A DNA stretch of 64,000 nucleotides from Glutamicibacter sp. JC586. GTDB lineage: Bacteria > Actinomycetota > Actinomycetes > Actinomycetales > Micrococcaceae. Every line of letters starts with the position of its first letter. Within the stretch, counting starts at the first letter, position 1. The translations under genes were made by a program, and so were the position numbers. The DNA lies in NCBI RefSeq assembly GCF_009805585.1, contig NZ_VHIN01000017.1, forward strand, positions 1-64,000. The letters are read 5' to 3'. The notes under the pieces were generated by a model. It searched no databases. It saw nothing but the letters and a program-made list of their open reading frames with translations, and was not told the DNA's origin. Below are positions 41,643 to 50,749 of this stretch, one piece after another.

Positions 41643-42836
41643 ATGTCTTCACCGCAACCTGCCACCCAACAATTCAAACTCGGCGGCTGGATCGCTGCCC
41701 TCTGCTTCTTTATCGTGGTCTTTGAGGGCTACGACATCGTTGCTTTGGGTGCCACCATTCCCGTGCTGACCGATCCAAACGTTGGCGGGTTCAGTGTCAG
41801 CGAAATGAACTGGGTAAACACCTTTTCGCTGATCGGCGTGGGCGTGGGTGCAGCAACTATGGGACGGCTGGCTGACCGGTTTGGGCGACGCCGTCCACTG
41901 CTGATTGCAGTGCTCATATTTTCGGTGTTCACCTTGGTCTTCCCCTTTCTACCGACCGCATTTTTGATGGGTCTGTTCCGCTTCATCGCCGGTCTTGGCC
42001 TTGGTGGTTGCATGCCGGTAGCCCTGGCCTTAATGCAGGAGAACGCTCCGGTGGGACGGCGTGCACTGGCCAATAACCTGCCTATGGTCGGCTACCACCT
42101 CGGCGCGGTGTTGGCCTCGTTGGCTGGCAAGGCCGCCGGGGTGCACTGGTCCGTGCTGTACTTCCTCGGTGGCGGGCTGGGCCTGGCCTTACTGGCTTTG
42201 CTCTGGTTCAAGCTTCCCGAAAGCGAAGTTGTTTCAAGCAGTGAACGCACCTCGATCTCCGATGTACTCAAGCCGCAATACCTGCGCACCTCGATCGGCT
42301 TATGGATTGCCGCATTTATGGGTCTGGTCCTGGTTTACGGACTGAACGCCTGGCTGCCCAAGATCATGGGCGCCGCTGGCTACCCGGTCGCCGATTCGCT
42401 AACCATGCTCTTTGTGCTGAATCTGGGAGCTATCGCGGGCCTTTTCATCAGCGCCTATGCTGCCGATTCCAAGGGGATCAAACTCGTCTCACTCATCTGG
42501 TTCGCCGCTGCTGCGGTTTTGCTTCTGGTGCTGGCGATACCTTTTGGAAGCCAAGCGCTTCTGACCGCTGTCCTCTTTGTCACCGGCGTATTCGTCTTCT
42601 CCGCCCAGTGCCTGATGTACGCCTTCGCCGGGCACGTTTACCCACGCAATTTGGTGGCTACCGGCATCGGGTTGGCCTCGGGCATCGGCCGCTTTGGCGC
42701 CATCATCGGCCCTTACATCACCGGCCTGATGGTAGCGGCAGGAACCGCCTACCCAGGAGCGTTCTTCCTCTATGGGGGCGCGGCGCTGCTGGCGGTTCTG
42801 GTTATTGCTCAGATCCCGAAGCCGCAGCGTGGTTAG
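41643..42836 (+). CDS. pcaK: MFS aromatic acid transporter, PcaK-like
   Basis: 397 residues, with GGGGCG before the ATG. Twelve membrane segments. Aromatic acid:H+ symporter family signs include GYDIVALGATIPVL and GRLADRFGRRRPLL (between segments 2 and 3), and the context predicts uptake of 4-hydroxybenzoate or protocatechuate. It is slightly shorter than many PcaK proteins (about 440). The next gene is an IclR regulator nine bases later. Symbol is by analogy. Confidence 0.82.
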   Translation: MSSPQPATQQFKLGGWIAALCFFIVVFEGYDIVALGATIPVLTDPNVGGFSVSEMNWVNTFSLIGVGVGAATMGRLADRFGRRRPLLIAVLIFSVFTLVFPFLPTAFLMGLFRFIAGLGLGGCMPVALALMQENAPVGRRALANNLPMVGYHLGAVLASLAGKAAGVHWSVLYFLGGGLGLALLALLWFKLPESEVVSSSERTSISDVLKPQYLRTSIGLWIAAFMGLVLVYGLNAWLPKIMGAAGYPVADSLTMLFVLNLGAIAGLFISAYAADSKGIKLVSLIWFAAAAVLLLVLAIPFGSQALLTAVLFVTGVFVFSAQCLMYAFAGHVYPRNLVATGIGLASGIGRFGAIIGPYITGLMVAAGTAYPGAFFLYGGAALLAVLVIAQIPKPQRG

Positions 42837-42845
42837 AGTTGTTCC

Positions 42846-43589
42846 ATGGCCAATTCTCCTAGCGGGGATTCAATGCTGGACCGCCTGGTGCGGATCCTTG
42901 ATTCCTTTGACGCAAATAATCCTTCATTAAGCGTCAGTAGTCTGTCCCGTCGCGCCGACATCCCGAAAGCAACGATGTACCGGTTGCTTGATGAGCTGGT
43001 CAGCCATGACTTGCTGGCTCGGGATAACTCGGGAAACGTTCGGCTGGGCCTGCGACTTTGGGAGCTCGCCAACAGAAGCGCGACCACGCAGGATTTGCGC
43101 ACCGCCGCGATGCCGTTCATGGAAGATATCAATCAGCTCATCGGGCAGAACACCCAGTTATCGGTCCTGCACCAGGATGAAGTGCTGATTATCGAGCGGC
43201 TTTCGCGCCCAGGTTCGGTCGCCAATCAGGCGAATGTCGCGGGCCGCATGCCGGTGCATCGCACGTCCATGGGCATGGCCTTGCTGGCGTTTTCACGCCC
43301 AGAGGTCATTCACGGTTTCTTAGAACGGCACAGGGAGTTGATGGCCGCCACCCATCCGAATTTTCGGGCCGAAATGGCGGAGATTCGACGCAACGGTTTT
43401 GCTTCCTTTGATGGATTCATCGATCCGGAAACCACGGGAGCGGCAGCCCCCATCCTTGATGAGTCGGGTTACCAAATTGCTGTGCTTTCAGTGGTGGTTC
43501 CGCGTGAGTCCGATACTTTGCTGTCGGTGGCACTAGCCTTGCGCACCGCAGCGCGCGGCATTTCCCGCGCGCTGAGGGCTAGATCTTAA
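42846..43589 (+). CDS. Second IclR-family regulator of the aromatic cluster
   Basis: 247 residues. IclR winged helix (LSVSSLSRRADIPKATMYRLL) and effector domain (LSVLHQDEVLIIERLSRPGSV, MPVHRTSMGMALLAF, GFASFDGFIDPETTGAAAPI). It is in one transcription unit with the transporter. It could be a PobR-like regulator of pobA or of the transporter; the effector cannot be told. It is clearly different from pcaR at 38045. Confidence 0.88.
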   Translation: MANSPSGDSMLDRLVRILDSFDANNPSLSVSSLSRRADIPKATMYRLLDELVSHDLLARDNSGNVRLGLRLWELANRSATTQDLRTAAMPFMEDINQLIGQNTQLSVLHQDEVLIIERLSRPGSVANQANVAGRMPVHRTSMGMALLAFSRPEVIHGFLERHRELMAATHPNFRAEMAEIRRNGFASFDGFIDPETTGAAAPILDESGYQIAVLSVVVPRESDTLLSVALALRTAARGISRALRARS

Positions 43590-43604
43590 CGATAATTCGG
43601 CACG

Positions 43605-44102
43605 CTATTTCACGCGGAATACGTCGATGCGCACACCTTCTGGCCGGCGTTCTCCGGTGCCCAGAAAGAACGTCCGATTCATCCAGGCATATGGCCCAGA
43701 TTCGTCGGCGGACAGTGACGGGACGCAGCGGAAATACACTCGGCGTGGATCCACGTGCTCGCCGGCCATCATGCTGGCTAAGTCCTGGGCACTAGCTACG
43801 CGCATCGCACGGTTTTCCACCAGAATCCGATGCCCGTCGTGCAGCTCCAACACGTAGTTCGCTTCCAACAACGCAAGGTCTTCGCTTGGGTAGGGTTGGA
43901 AATCTGCGCCGGCATCCAGCACTCGGCCAGAAATTCGGGGGCCTGTAACCGTACCGCCACGAATCGGCGCCACCCTGCGCATGCCTTGTGCAGTGGTGCC
44001 AATGGTGATGGTTTCGCTGACTTCGACTTCGATTGATGCCACAAATTCCAAGGCCGGCGGGGTTGGATAACGCACTTTGATCAGTCCTTTCCGAGTTGCC
44101 AC
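43605..44102 (-). CDS. DUF3237 protein in the aromatic cluster
   Basis: 165 residues, with the DUF3237 pattern LEFVASIEVEVSETITIG, GGTVTGPRISGRVLDAGADFQ and VYFRCVPSL…AWMNRTFFLGTGERR. The family is a beta barrel of unknown function, sometimes found with aromatic or terpene catabolism. It is convergent with the IclR gene and divergent from pobA, so it may share an aromatic-responsive promoter region. Confidence 0.82.
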   Translation of the reverse strand: MATRKGLIKVRYPTPPALEFVASIEVEVSETITIGTTAQGMRRVAPIRGGTVTGPRISGRVLDAGADFQPYPSEDLALLEANYVLELHDGHRILVENRAMRVASAQDLASMMAGEHVDPRRVYFRCVPSLSADESGPYAWMNRTFFLGTGERRPEGVRIDVFRVK

Positions 44103-44148
44103 CGATGTTACCTAGGTGGTCAATTATTCGACCAAAACCAGGCATATT

Positions 44149-44163
44149 TCTCATTCAATGAGA
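44149..44163. promoter_or_regulatory. 15-bp palindrome upstream of pobA
   Basis: TCTCATT, C, AATGAGA, a perfect palindrome between the divergent DUF3237 gene and pobA, 73 bases before the pobA ATG. It differs from the GTTC-N7-GAAC sites near pcaF, which suggests a different regulator for pobA. Confidence 0.55.
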
Positions 44164-44235
44164 CCGTTGCTGTCTGCGAGGTCGCACTCATCGCACACTT
44201 GATGAAGTTTCATTCGCACACAGACAGGTGGACCC

Positions 44236-45432
44236 ATGGCAAAGACGCCACGCATCCTGAAGACCAAGGTCGGCATCATCGGCGGTGGCCCCGCCGGCCT
44301 GATGCTCTCACACCTGTTAGCCCAATCGGGCATCGAGAACATCGTGGTGGAGATGCGCGATCACGAAACGATCCGCAATACCCATCGCGCCGGCATCCTC
44401 GAAGCTCAAGCAGTCAAAATGCTCACCGAGACTGGGGTGGATGGACGGGTCCTCACCCACGGCGATGAGCATACCGGCATCGACCTGCGCTTCAACGGTG
44501 AATCCCACCCGCTGGACTTCCGCGATCTGGTGGACGCCACGGTCACCCTGTATGCGCAGAACGAGGTGTTCGTCGATCTGGCCGCCGCCCGGCAGCGCGA
44601 TCAGGGAGATGTGCGCTACGGCTGCGAAGTCACACAGATCCTCGATATGGAAACCTCCACCCCGAAGTTCCGCTTCACCGACGCCGAAGGCAACTTATTT
44701 GAAGTGCACGCCGATGTGATCGTAGGCGCTGACGGCTCGCGCTCCTTCGCCCGCCGCCAGATGCCCGCAACCCTGCGCCAAGAATTTAAGGTCACCTACC
44801 CCTTCGCCTGGTTCGGCATTCTCACCGAGGCACCAAAATCTGCACCGGAACTGATCTATGCCAACTCGCCCCATGGTTTCGCACTGATCTCGCAGCGCAG
44901 CGAATCCGTGCAGCGCATGTACTTCCAATGCGACCCCAATGAAGACGTGAACGCGTGGAGCGATGATCGCATCTGGACCGAACTGCAAAAGCGCGTGGAC
45001 GGGCCGGATAACTTTCAGCTGAAGACCGGGCCGATCTTCGACAAGACCGTGCTGGGATTCCGTTCCTTTGTCCGCGAGCCACTGTCCCACGGCCGGATGT
45101 TCCTGATCGGCGATGCCGGGCACACGGTTCCGCCCACCGGTGCCAAGGGACTGAACCTAGCCTTCGCAGACGTCAAAGTGCTCTTTGAAGCGCTGGATTC
45201 CTTCTTCTCCACCGGCAGCGAGAAGTTGCTGGATGGGTATTCGGACCTGGCCCTGAAGCGGGTCTGGAAGGCGCAGAACTTCTCCTACTGGATGACTTCC
45301 ATGCTGCACACCCCGGTGGGCGGTGACCCGTTCATGGCCAAACGCGCCCTGGGCGAACTGGAAACGGTCACCTCCTCACGCTTCGGACAGCAGTACCTGG
45401 CCGAGTCCTACACCGGCTGGCCACACGCTTAA
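44236..45432 (+). CDS. pobA: 4-hydroxybenzoate 3-monooxygenase
   Basis: 398 residues, the normal length. An FAD enzyme that converts 4-hydroxybenzoate to protocatechuate using NAD(P)H. It has the FAD loop VGIIGGGPAGLMLSHLLAQSG, GADGSRSFARRQM (DG motif), and LIGDAGHTVPPTGAKGLNLAFAD. Active-site Tyr and Pro residues typical of PobA are seen in the region around FRSFVREPLSHGRMF. First gene of pobA-pcaH-pcaG-pcaB-pcaD-pcaC. Confidence 0.95.
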   Translation: MAKTPRILKTKVGIIGGGPAGLMLSHLLAQSGIENIVVEMRDHETIRNTHRAGILEAQAVKMLTETGVDGRVLTHGDEHTGIDLRFNGESHPLDFRDLVDATVTLYAQNEVFVDLAAARQRDQGDVRYGCEVTQILDMETSTPKFRFTDAEGNLFEVHADVIVGADGSRSFARRQMPATLRQEFKVTYPFAWFGILTEAPKSAPELIYANSPHGFALISQRSESVQRMYFQCDPNEDVNAWSDDRIWTELQKRVDGPDNFQLKTGPIFDKTVLGFRSFVREPLSHGRMFLIGDAGHTVPPTGAKGLNLAFADVKVLFEALDSFFSTGSEKLLDGYSDLALKRVWKAQNFSYWMTSMLHTPVGGDPFMAKRALGELETVTSSRFGQQYLAESYTGWPHA

Positions 45433-45462
45433 ACCACACCAACATTTTTGAAAGGAGCCGAG

Positions 45463-46269
45463 ATGAGCGCCAATACCAATGCACTGGATCCAGCAGCCAC
45501 CACGGCCACGCAGGAAGAGATCAGCGCCGAAATCTCCAGCACCCATGAGGACTACCGCCAGCAGCTGCTCGCCGGCAAGAAAGCCGAGACCCAGCCTCGC
45601 GTGGACTTCGCCCCCTACCGTTCCTCGCTGCTGCGCCACCCAACCAAAAACCTGCACCACGCAGACCCCGAAACCATCGAGCTGTATTCCCCGGCCTTCG
45701 GCCAGCGTGACGTGCACGCTCTGGAATCGGATCTAACCATCCAGCACAATGGCGAGCCGATCGGCGAGCGCATCGTGGTCTCCGGCCGAGTCCTTGATGG
45801 CGATGGCCGCCCGGTGGCCGGGCAGCTGGTGGAGATCTGGCAGGCCAACGCCGCCGGCCGCTATGTGCACAAACGTGATCAGCATCCAGCCCCGATCGAC
45901 CCGAATTTCACCGGGGTGGGGCGTGCGATCACCGGCGCCAACGGCGAGTACTCCTTCACCACCATCAAGCCCGCCCCCTACCCGTGGAAGAACCACCACA
46001 ATGCGTGGCGTCCGGCGCATATCCACTTCTCGCTGTTCGGCACCGATTTCACCCAGCGCATGATCACCCAAATGTACTTCCCGGGTGATCCGCTCTTTGC
46101 ATTGGATCCGATCTACCAATCGATCACGGATCAGGATGCACGTGACCGGCTGGTGGCCACCTACGACCACTCGATCACCTCCCACGAATGGGCCACCGGC
46201 TATAACTGGGACATCGTACTGACCGGATCCAACCGCACCTGGATGGAAGAGGAAGAGGGAGAGCACTAA
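45463..46269 (+). CDS. pcaH: Protocatechuate 3,4-dioxygenase beta subunit
   Basis: 268 residues from ATG 45463 behind AAAGGAG; a TTG at 45448 is less likely. The beta subunit carries the non-heme Fe(III) site: Tyr ligands in AAGRYVHKRD and KPAPYPWKN and His ligands in WRPAHIHFSLFG. It opens the ring of protocatechuate between C3 and C4. It overlaps pcaG by one base (TAATG). Confidence 0.95.
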   Translation: MSANTNALDPAATTATQEEISAEISSTHEDYRQQLLAGKKAETQPRVDFAPYRSSLLRHPTKNLHHADPETIELYSPAFGQRDVHALESDLTIQHNGEPIGERIVVSGRVLDGDGRPVAGQLVEIWQANAAGRYVHKRDQHPAPIDPNFTGVGRAITGANGEYSFTTIKPAPYPWKNHHNAWRPAHIHFSLFGTDFTQRMITQMYFPGDPLFALDPIYQSITDQDARDRLVATYDHSITSHEWATGYNWDIVLTGSNRTWMEEEEGEH

Positions 46270-46847
46270 TGACTAACACTCCAGAGCTAAAACTGACTCC
46301 CACCCCGGGCCAGACCATCGGCCCGTTCTATGGATATGCCCTTCCTTTTGAGAAGGACAACGAACTGGTCAATCATGCGCACCCAAACTCTGTGCGACTG
46401 CACGGCGTGGTCTATGACGGCAACGGTGAAGTCATTCCCGACGCACTGCTGGAAATCTGGCAGGCCGATGAAGACGGCAATGTGGTTTCCCGCGAAGGCT
46501 CGCTAGTTCGTGACGGCTACACCTTCACCGGCTGGGGACGCACCGCAGTGAACAACGTCGGCGGCTACAACTTCACCACCGTGAATCCTGGTGCCACCGA
46601 TCAGGGCAAGGCCCCGTTCATTATGCTCACGGTATTCGCACGCGGTTTGCTCAACCGTCTGTTCACCCGGATCTACCTGCCCGAGGACGCCGCCGCACTC
46701 GCCAACGATCCGTTGCTGGCATCGCTGAGCGAGGCCGAGCGACAGACCTTGATCGCCACCCGTGAAGCCGACGGATCCTTGCGCTTGGATATCCGTTTGC
46801 AGGGTGAAGACGAAACAGTGTTCCTCTCCTACCCACGCGAAAGCTAG
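46269..46847 (+). CDS. pcaG: Protocatechuate 3,4-dioxygenase alpha subunit
   Basis: 192 residues. Alpha subunit of the same fold without the iron ligands; TPGQTIGPFYGYALPF, LEIWQADEDGN and FTGWGRTAVNNVGGYNF are typical. It pairs with PcaH to form the active heterodimer unit. Confidence 0.95.
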   Translation: MTNTPELKLTPTPGQTIGPFYGYALPFEKDNELVNHAHPNSVRLHGVVYDGNGEVIPDALLEIWQADEDGNVVSREGSLVRDGYTFTGWGRTAVNNVGGYNFTTVNPGATDQGKAPFIMLTVFARGLLNRLFTRIYLPEDAAALANDPLLASLSEAERQTLIATREADGSLRLDIRLQGEDETVFLSYPRES

Positions 46848-46897
46848 AGTTCAACACTGAGCGTACAAATTTGATCAGCGAAGAATCGAGGGACCTA

Positions 46898-48304
46898 ATG
46901 GACGGTGCAGATTACGGCGTACTCGCTGCCGCGTGGGCCGGGACTGCGGCCGCTTCCTTGTCCAGCGACACCGCATTTGTTCAGTCCATGCTGGATGTGG
47001 AGGCCGCTTGGGTACAGGTTCAGGCGGAGGCCGGATTATGCAGCGCCGAGGACGCGCAGGCTGTTGATCAGGTGGCTAGCGTCGAGCGTTACGACCTGAG
47101 GTTGTTGGCTTCGAGGACTCCCGATGGGGCTAATGCGTTGATCCCGTTGTTGGGCATGATGCGCGAACTGCTCGCCCACGATAATGCGCCTGCCTCGGCA
47201 AGTACGGCGTTGCATCGCGGGGCGACCAGCCAGGACATTATTGACACCGCCCTGATGCTGGTACTTGCCAAAACGGTGGCCCAGACCCAGGCTGATCTGC
47301 GCAGCACCGCCGACGGGCTTGCCGGCCTCGCCCAAGCTCACCGCCAGACTCTGTGCATCGCTCGGTCTTTGACCCAGCATGCCCTGCCAACCACCTTCGG
47401 CTGGAAGGCGGCTAGCTGGCTTTCGGCGGTTTTGGATGCCGAAAAGCAACTGGAAACGGCATCCCTGCAACTACGGTTGCAGTGGGGTGGCGCGGTGGGA
47501 ACTCTAGCTTCCTTGGAACAATTCCTCGCCGACAAAAAAAGCGCTGAAACCAGCAGCCGGCAGCTTAGCTCCCGGCTTGCCGAGCGCTTGGGTTTGCAGG
47601 ATCCAGTGGCACCATGGCATACCAACCGCATGCCAATCCTTCAGCTCGGCTCGGCCCTGGGTGCCGTGATTGCAGCTCTGGGCACCTTTGGTGCAGATGT
47701 GCTCACCGCGTCCCGCCCGGAAGTCGGTGAGTTGTCCGAACAGCGCGAAGCAGGCAAGGGTGGATCCTCGGCCATGCCACAAAAGCAGAATCCGGTGCGC
47801 TCGGTATTGCTACGCAATGCCGCGTTCGCCTCCCCCGGGCTACTCTCCACGCTGTTCACCGCCGCCGGAACCGCGGTGGATGAACGCCCCGACGGTGGTT
47901 GGCACGCCGAGTGGAGTGCCCTACGCGAGTTGGCGCGTCTGGCCGTGGGCGCCGCATTCCATGGATCGTTCCTGGCCAATGGTTTAAATGTGAATCTTGA
48001 AGCCATCGGTCGTAACCTCGCCTTGGGTGGGGATGCGGTGCTCTCCGAGCGCTTAGCCAGTGTCTTGGCACCACTGGTTCCCGGAGGCAAACCTGCCATT
48101 CAGGCCCTTGTACGCCATAGCCTGAATGAAGACGCATCCCTCTTTGAACTACTGCGTAAAGAAATTCCCGAGGAAGATCTTAGCGATGATGCGCTGAGAG
48201 AACTTTTTGATCCCGCAGGCTATCTCGGGGCCGCGGATCGCTTTACCGAAACCATATTGGCCGAGTACTCGGCACGGAAGGAACTATGGCAGTCCCAGAA
48301 CTAA
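46898..48304 (+). CDS. pcaB: 3-carboxy-cis,cis-muconate cycloisomerase
   Basis: 468 residues from ATG 46898 (MDGADYGVLAAAWAG), six bases after GAGGG; a TTG at 46871 is also in frame. A member of the fumarase/aspartase superfamily with the signature GGSSAMPQKQNP, plus ATSQDIIDTALMLVL and ARSLTQHALPTTFGWKAA. It lactonises carboxymuconate. It overlaps pcaD by 19 bases. Confidence 0.95.
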   Translation: MDGADYGVLAAAWAGTAAASLSSDTAFVQSMLDVEAAWVQVQAEAGLCSAEDAQAVDQVASVERYDLRLLASRTPDGANALIPLLGMMRELLAHDNAPASASTALHRGATSQDIIDTALMLVLAKTVAQTQADLRSTADGLAGLAQAHRQTLCIARSLTQHALPTTFGWKAASWLSAVLDAEKQLETASLQLRLQWGGAVGTLASLEQFLADKKSAETSSRQLSSRLAERLGLQDPVAPWHTNRMPILQLGSALGAVIAALGTFGADVLTASRPEVGELSEQREAGKGGSSAMPQKQNPVRSVLLRNAAFASPGLLSTLFTAAGTAVDERPDGGWHAEWSALRELARLAVGAAFHGSFLANGLNVNLEAIGRNLALGGDAVLSERLASVLAPLVPGGKPAIQALVRHSLNEDASLFELLRKEIPEEDLSDDALRELFDPAGYLGAADRFTETILAEYSARKELWQSQN

Positions 48305-49083
48305 CTCCGTCGCTACTGCATACCGGTAGCGAACTGCCCACCCTCATTGCAGGCCCATCATTGGGCACCGCGGCCTTGGCGTTGTGGGGTCCTGCTGTTC
48401 CATATCTCAAAAAGCATTTCCAGGTCATCGTTTGGGATCTGCCCGGACATGGGGTCAGCAAGCCCTCAACCCAAGAGTTCACACTGGCCGAACTGGCTAC
48501 CGGCGTCACCAAGATGGTTGAGGCCTTGCGGGCTGACAGGGTGATCGCCGATGGCAGCAAGTTGTTTTATGCCGGAGTCTCGGTCGGCGGCGCCACCGCA
48601 CTGCAGCTGGCCGTGGATCATCCAGGTTTCTTCACCGCCCTCTCTTCGATCTGCTCGGCAGCCAAGATTGGCACGCCCGAGGGCTGGAGAGAACGAGCAG
48701 AGCTCGTAGCGAAGGCCGGAACCCCAATCATGGTTGCCGGTTCCGCTCAGCGATGGTTCGCTCCCGGATTCATCGAGAAGGAACCGGAAATTTCAGCCAG
48801 CTTGCTGCTCAGCCTGCAGGACGCTGACCGTTTTTCCTACGCCCACGTCTGCGGTGCCTTGGCAGGCTTCGACGTGCGCGAGCAGTTATCCAGCACCACT
48901 GACCCAGTCTTGGCCATCAACGGTGCGCAAGATCAGGTATGCCCTCCATCCGACGCGCAGTTCATCGCGCAGAACGCACCCAAGGGCCACGCCGCCGTCA
49001 TTGAATCCGCAGGGCATCTGGCTTGCGCCGAAGCGCCAGAAGAGACCGCGGCTTTGCTGGTCGATTTCCTTCTGTCCAACTAA
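48286..49083 (+). CDS. pcaD: 3-oxoadipate enol-lactonase
   Basis: 265 residues, overlapping the end of pcaB. Alpha/beta hydrolase with nucleophile Ser in YAGVSVGGATAL, Asp in INGAQDQVCPP and His in IESAGHLACAE. It opens beta-ketoadipate enol-lactone. Unlike the fused PcaL found in several actinobacteria, the hydrolase and decarboxylase are separate here. Confidence 0.93.
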   Translation: MAVPELTPSLLHTGSELPTLIAGPSLGTAALALWGPAVPYLKKHFQVIVWDLPGHGVSKPSTQEFTLAELATGVTKMVEALRADRVIADGSKLFYAGVSVGGATALQLAVDHPGFFTALSSICSAAKIGTPEGWRERAELVAKAGTPIMVAGSAQRWFAPGFIEKEPEISASLLLSLQDADRFSYAHVCGALAGFDVREQLSSTTDPVLAINGAQDQVCPPSDAQFIAQNAPKGHAAVIESAGHLACAEAPEETAALLVDFLLSN

Positions 49084-49100
49084 GAAAGGGCAACTTTAGA

Positions 49101-49499
49101 ATGTCTGATTCATCGCGCCTACCGGGCGACACCTACGACGCGGGCATGGCAGTGCGTCGCCAAGTACTCGGCAACGAGCACGTTGAGCGTTCCACCGACA
49201 ATTCGAACGAATTCACCGACGAGTTCCAGGAAATGATCACCCGCTACGCATGGGGAACCATTTGGACCCGTGACGGATTGCCGCGCACCACCCGTAGTGC
49301 GATTACCCTGACCGCCATGATTGCCGGCGGCTACTGGGAAGAACTAGAAATGCATGTGCATGCTGCCCTACGCAACGGAATGATGCCGGAAGAAATCAAG
49401 GAAGTCTTCCTGCAGTGCGCCATCTACTGTTCCGTTCCTGCCGCGAATGTTGCCTTCAAAATTGGCAAAAAGGTCCTGGACGAATACGCAGCAAAGTAG
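49101..49499 (+). CDS. pcaC: 4-carboxymuconolactone decarboxylase
   Basis: 132 residues from ATG 49101 (MSDSSRLPGDTYDAGMAVRRQ), with GAAAGGG upstream; the frame is open back to 49023 inside pcaD. AhpD-like helical fold: MITRYAWGTIWTRDGLPRTTRS, EMHVHAALRNGM and VPAANVAFKIGKKVL. It decarboxylates carboxymuconolactone. Last gene of the operon. The next 213 bases hold no clear gene; a long-range repeat ACCCGCCAA/TTGGCGGGT (49502, 49612) is the only feature seen. Confidence 0.95.
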   Translation: MSDSSRLPGDTYDAGMAVRRQVLGNEHVERSTDNSNEFTDEFQEMITRYAWGTIWTRDGLPRTTRSAITLTAMIAGGYWEELEMHVHAALRNGMMPEEIKEVFLQCAIYCSVPAANVAFKIGKKVLDEYAAK

Positions 49500-49712
49500 C
49501 ACCCGCCAACAGTGCCAAGAACCACTTGATCTGGCTGACAATTATTTCTGGACTCCAGTTCAGGAACACAAATTAGAAGCGCGCAATGGGCATTCTTCTG
49601 TTGTTGTCGGCTTGGCGGGTGGTTCTCGGCCCGGTGCCGCACTCATGAGTCTTCCGACTTCTCTAGATTGAAAGGGCGCAGGACTGCGCACCCACCATGG
49701 TCTTTCTGGGCT

Positions 49713-50144
49713 TCAGCCGGCTCGCAATGTCATGAAAACATCGATGTTGTCCTCGTTATCAACTACGAATCCGAAGCGTTCATAGAGCCGACGTGCTGCG
49801 CTTCCCTGCAAGACGTTGAGCCGGGTGTCGCCATCATGCGGTTCATCAAGTACCTTGCGCAAAACCTTAGAGCCAATCCCTTGACACTGCACATCCGGTG
49901 ACAGATAAAAATGCTCGATCCAGCGATCCGCCCCGTCAGGCCTGGCCGTGATCGAACCGACGTCGGTCCCATCGAATACAACGATTCTTGACCAAGCCGG
50001 TACGAAACTCGCCCGCATCCGTTCGCGCACACGCACTGCCTCATATCGCCCAAGACGCTCAAGATCAGCTCGCAGGACCACAGCCCGCAGCTCTACCAGC
50101 CATCCGATGTCTTCGGGAGTGCTAGGTCGCAATGAAACAGTCAT
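49713..50144 (-). CDS. GNAT-family acetyltransferase
   Basis: 143 residues from ATG 50144 (MTVSLRPSTPEDIGWLVELR). The acetyl-CoA loop is FYLSPDVQCQGIGSKVLRKVL, and the C-terminal LYERFGFVVD is typical. The substrate is unknown. It is alone on its strand. Confidence 0.85.
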   Translation of the reverse strand: MTVSLRPSTPEDIGWLVELRAVVLRADLERLGRYEAVRVRERMRASFVPAWSRIVVFDGTDVGSITARPDGADRWIEHFYLSPDVQCQGIGSKVLRKVLDEPHDGDTRLNVLQGSAARRLYERFGFVVDNEDNIDVFMTLRAG

Positions 50145-50263
50145 GAAGTACAAGATATCGAATATGACACGGACAACGGGCTTCCGGGCGAAAAGACAAT
50201 CAGCACCGCTACCACTGTCCGTTCACGCGATAGCTACTCAGAAGATCAGCAACCCCACTCGTC

Positions 50264-50698
50264 TCAAGAATTATCGGGGCTTATTAACGATGCCTCCAAC
50301 CAGTCTCGTTCTTGGTCGGTGAGCACTCTTGAGGACACCCCGTCTGCAGCCAACGGAACCATTACGGTGGTCGAGTCGAACACCGGCTGGCCGTCCTGGT
50401 AACCGATCCCTCGCACGATGAAGGACTTGTTGCCTACACGGCTGATCCCCATGCGGATCAGAAACTCAGGCTGGTAATACAGTGGCCTTTTGTAGTCGAC
50501 CTTGACGGAAGCGACAACCGTTCCGAACTCGAACCGTCCGGCATTGCCGTCTTCACGGGTCCATCGGATACGCGCCTCTTCCATCAGCGTGATAATACGG
50601 GCGTTGTTCACGTGTCCCAACGCATCCTGATCCGACCAACGCAGTTGCAACACCATTTCAGTTGCCACCGCTAATTCGTTTATTGCTTCTTCGCTCAT
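50264..50698 (-). CDS. Acyl-CoA thioesterase of the hot-dog (4HBT) family
   Basis: 144 residues. Hot-dog fold with LRWSDQDALGHVNNARIITLMEEARIRW, the active Asp and the GHVNN loop, as in YbgC/FadM enzymes; VKVDYKRPLYY follows. It probably hydrolyses medium or long acyl-CoA. A short tail rich in polar residues follows the domain. Confidence 0.88.
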   Translation of the reverse strand: MSEEAINELAVATEMVLQLRWSDQDALGHVNNARIITLMEEARIRWTREDGNAGRFEFGTVVASVKVDYKRPLYYQPEFLIRMGISRVGNKSFIVRGIGYQDGQPVFDSTTVMVPLAADGVSSRVLTDQERDWLEASLISPDNS

Positions 50699-50749
50699 GA
50701 ACTCATTGGAACAGACTTTCAGAGCTACTTCCCCCAGCGTGACAGAGCG

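Noticed and set aside
49502-49620. Long-range inverted repeat ACCCGCCAA/TTGGCGGGT after pcaC
   Set aside because: About 100 bases separate the arms and no T run follows; not convincing as a terminator or mobile-element end.
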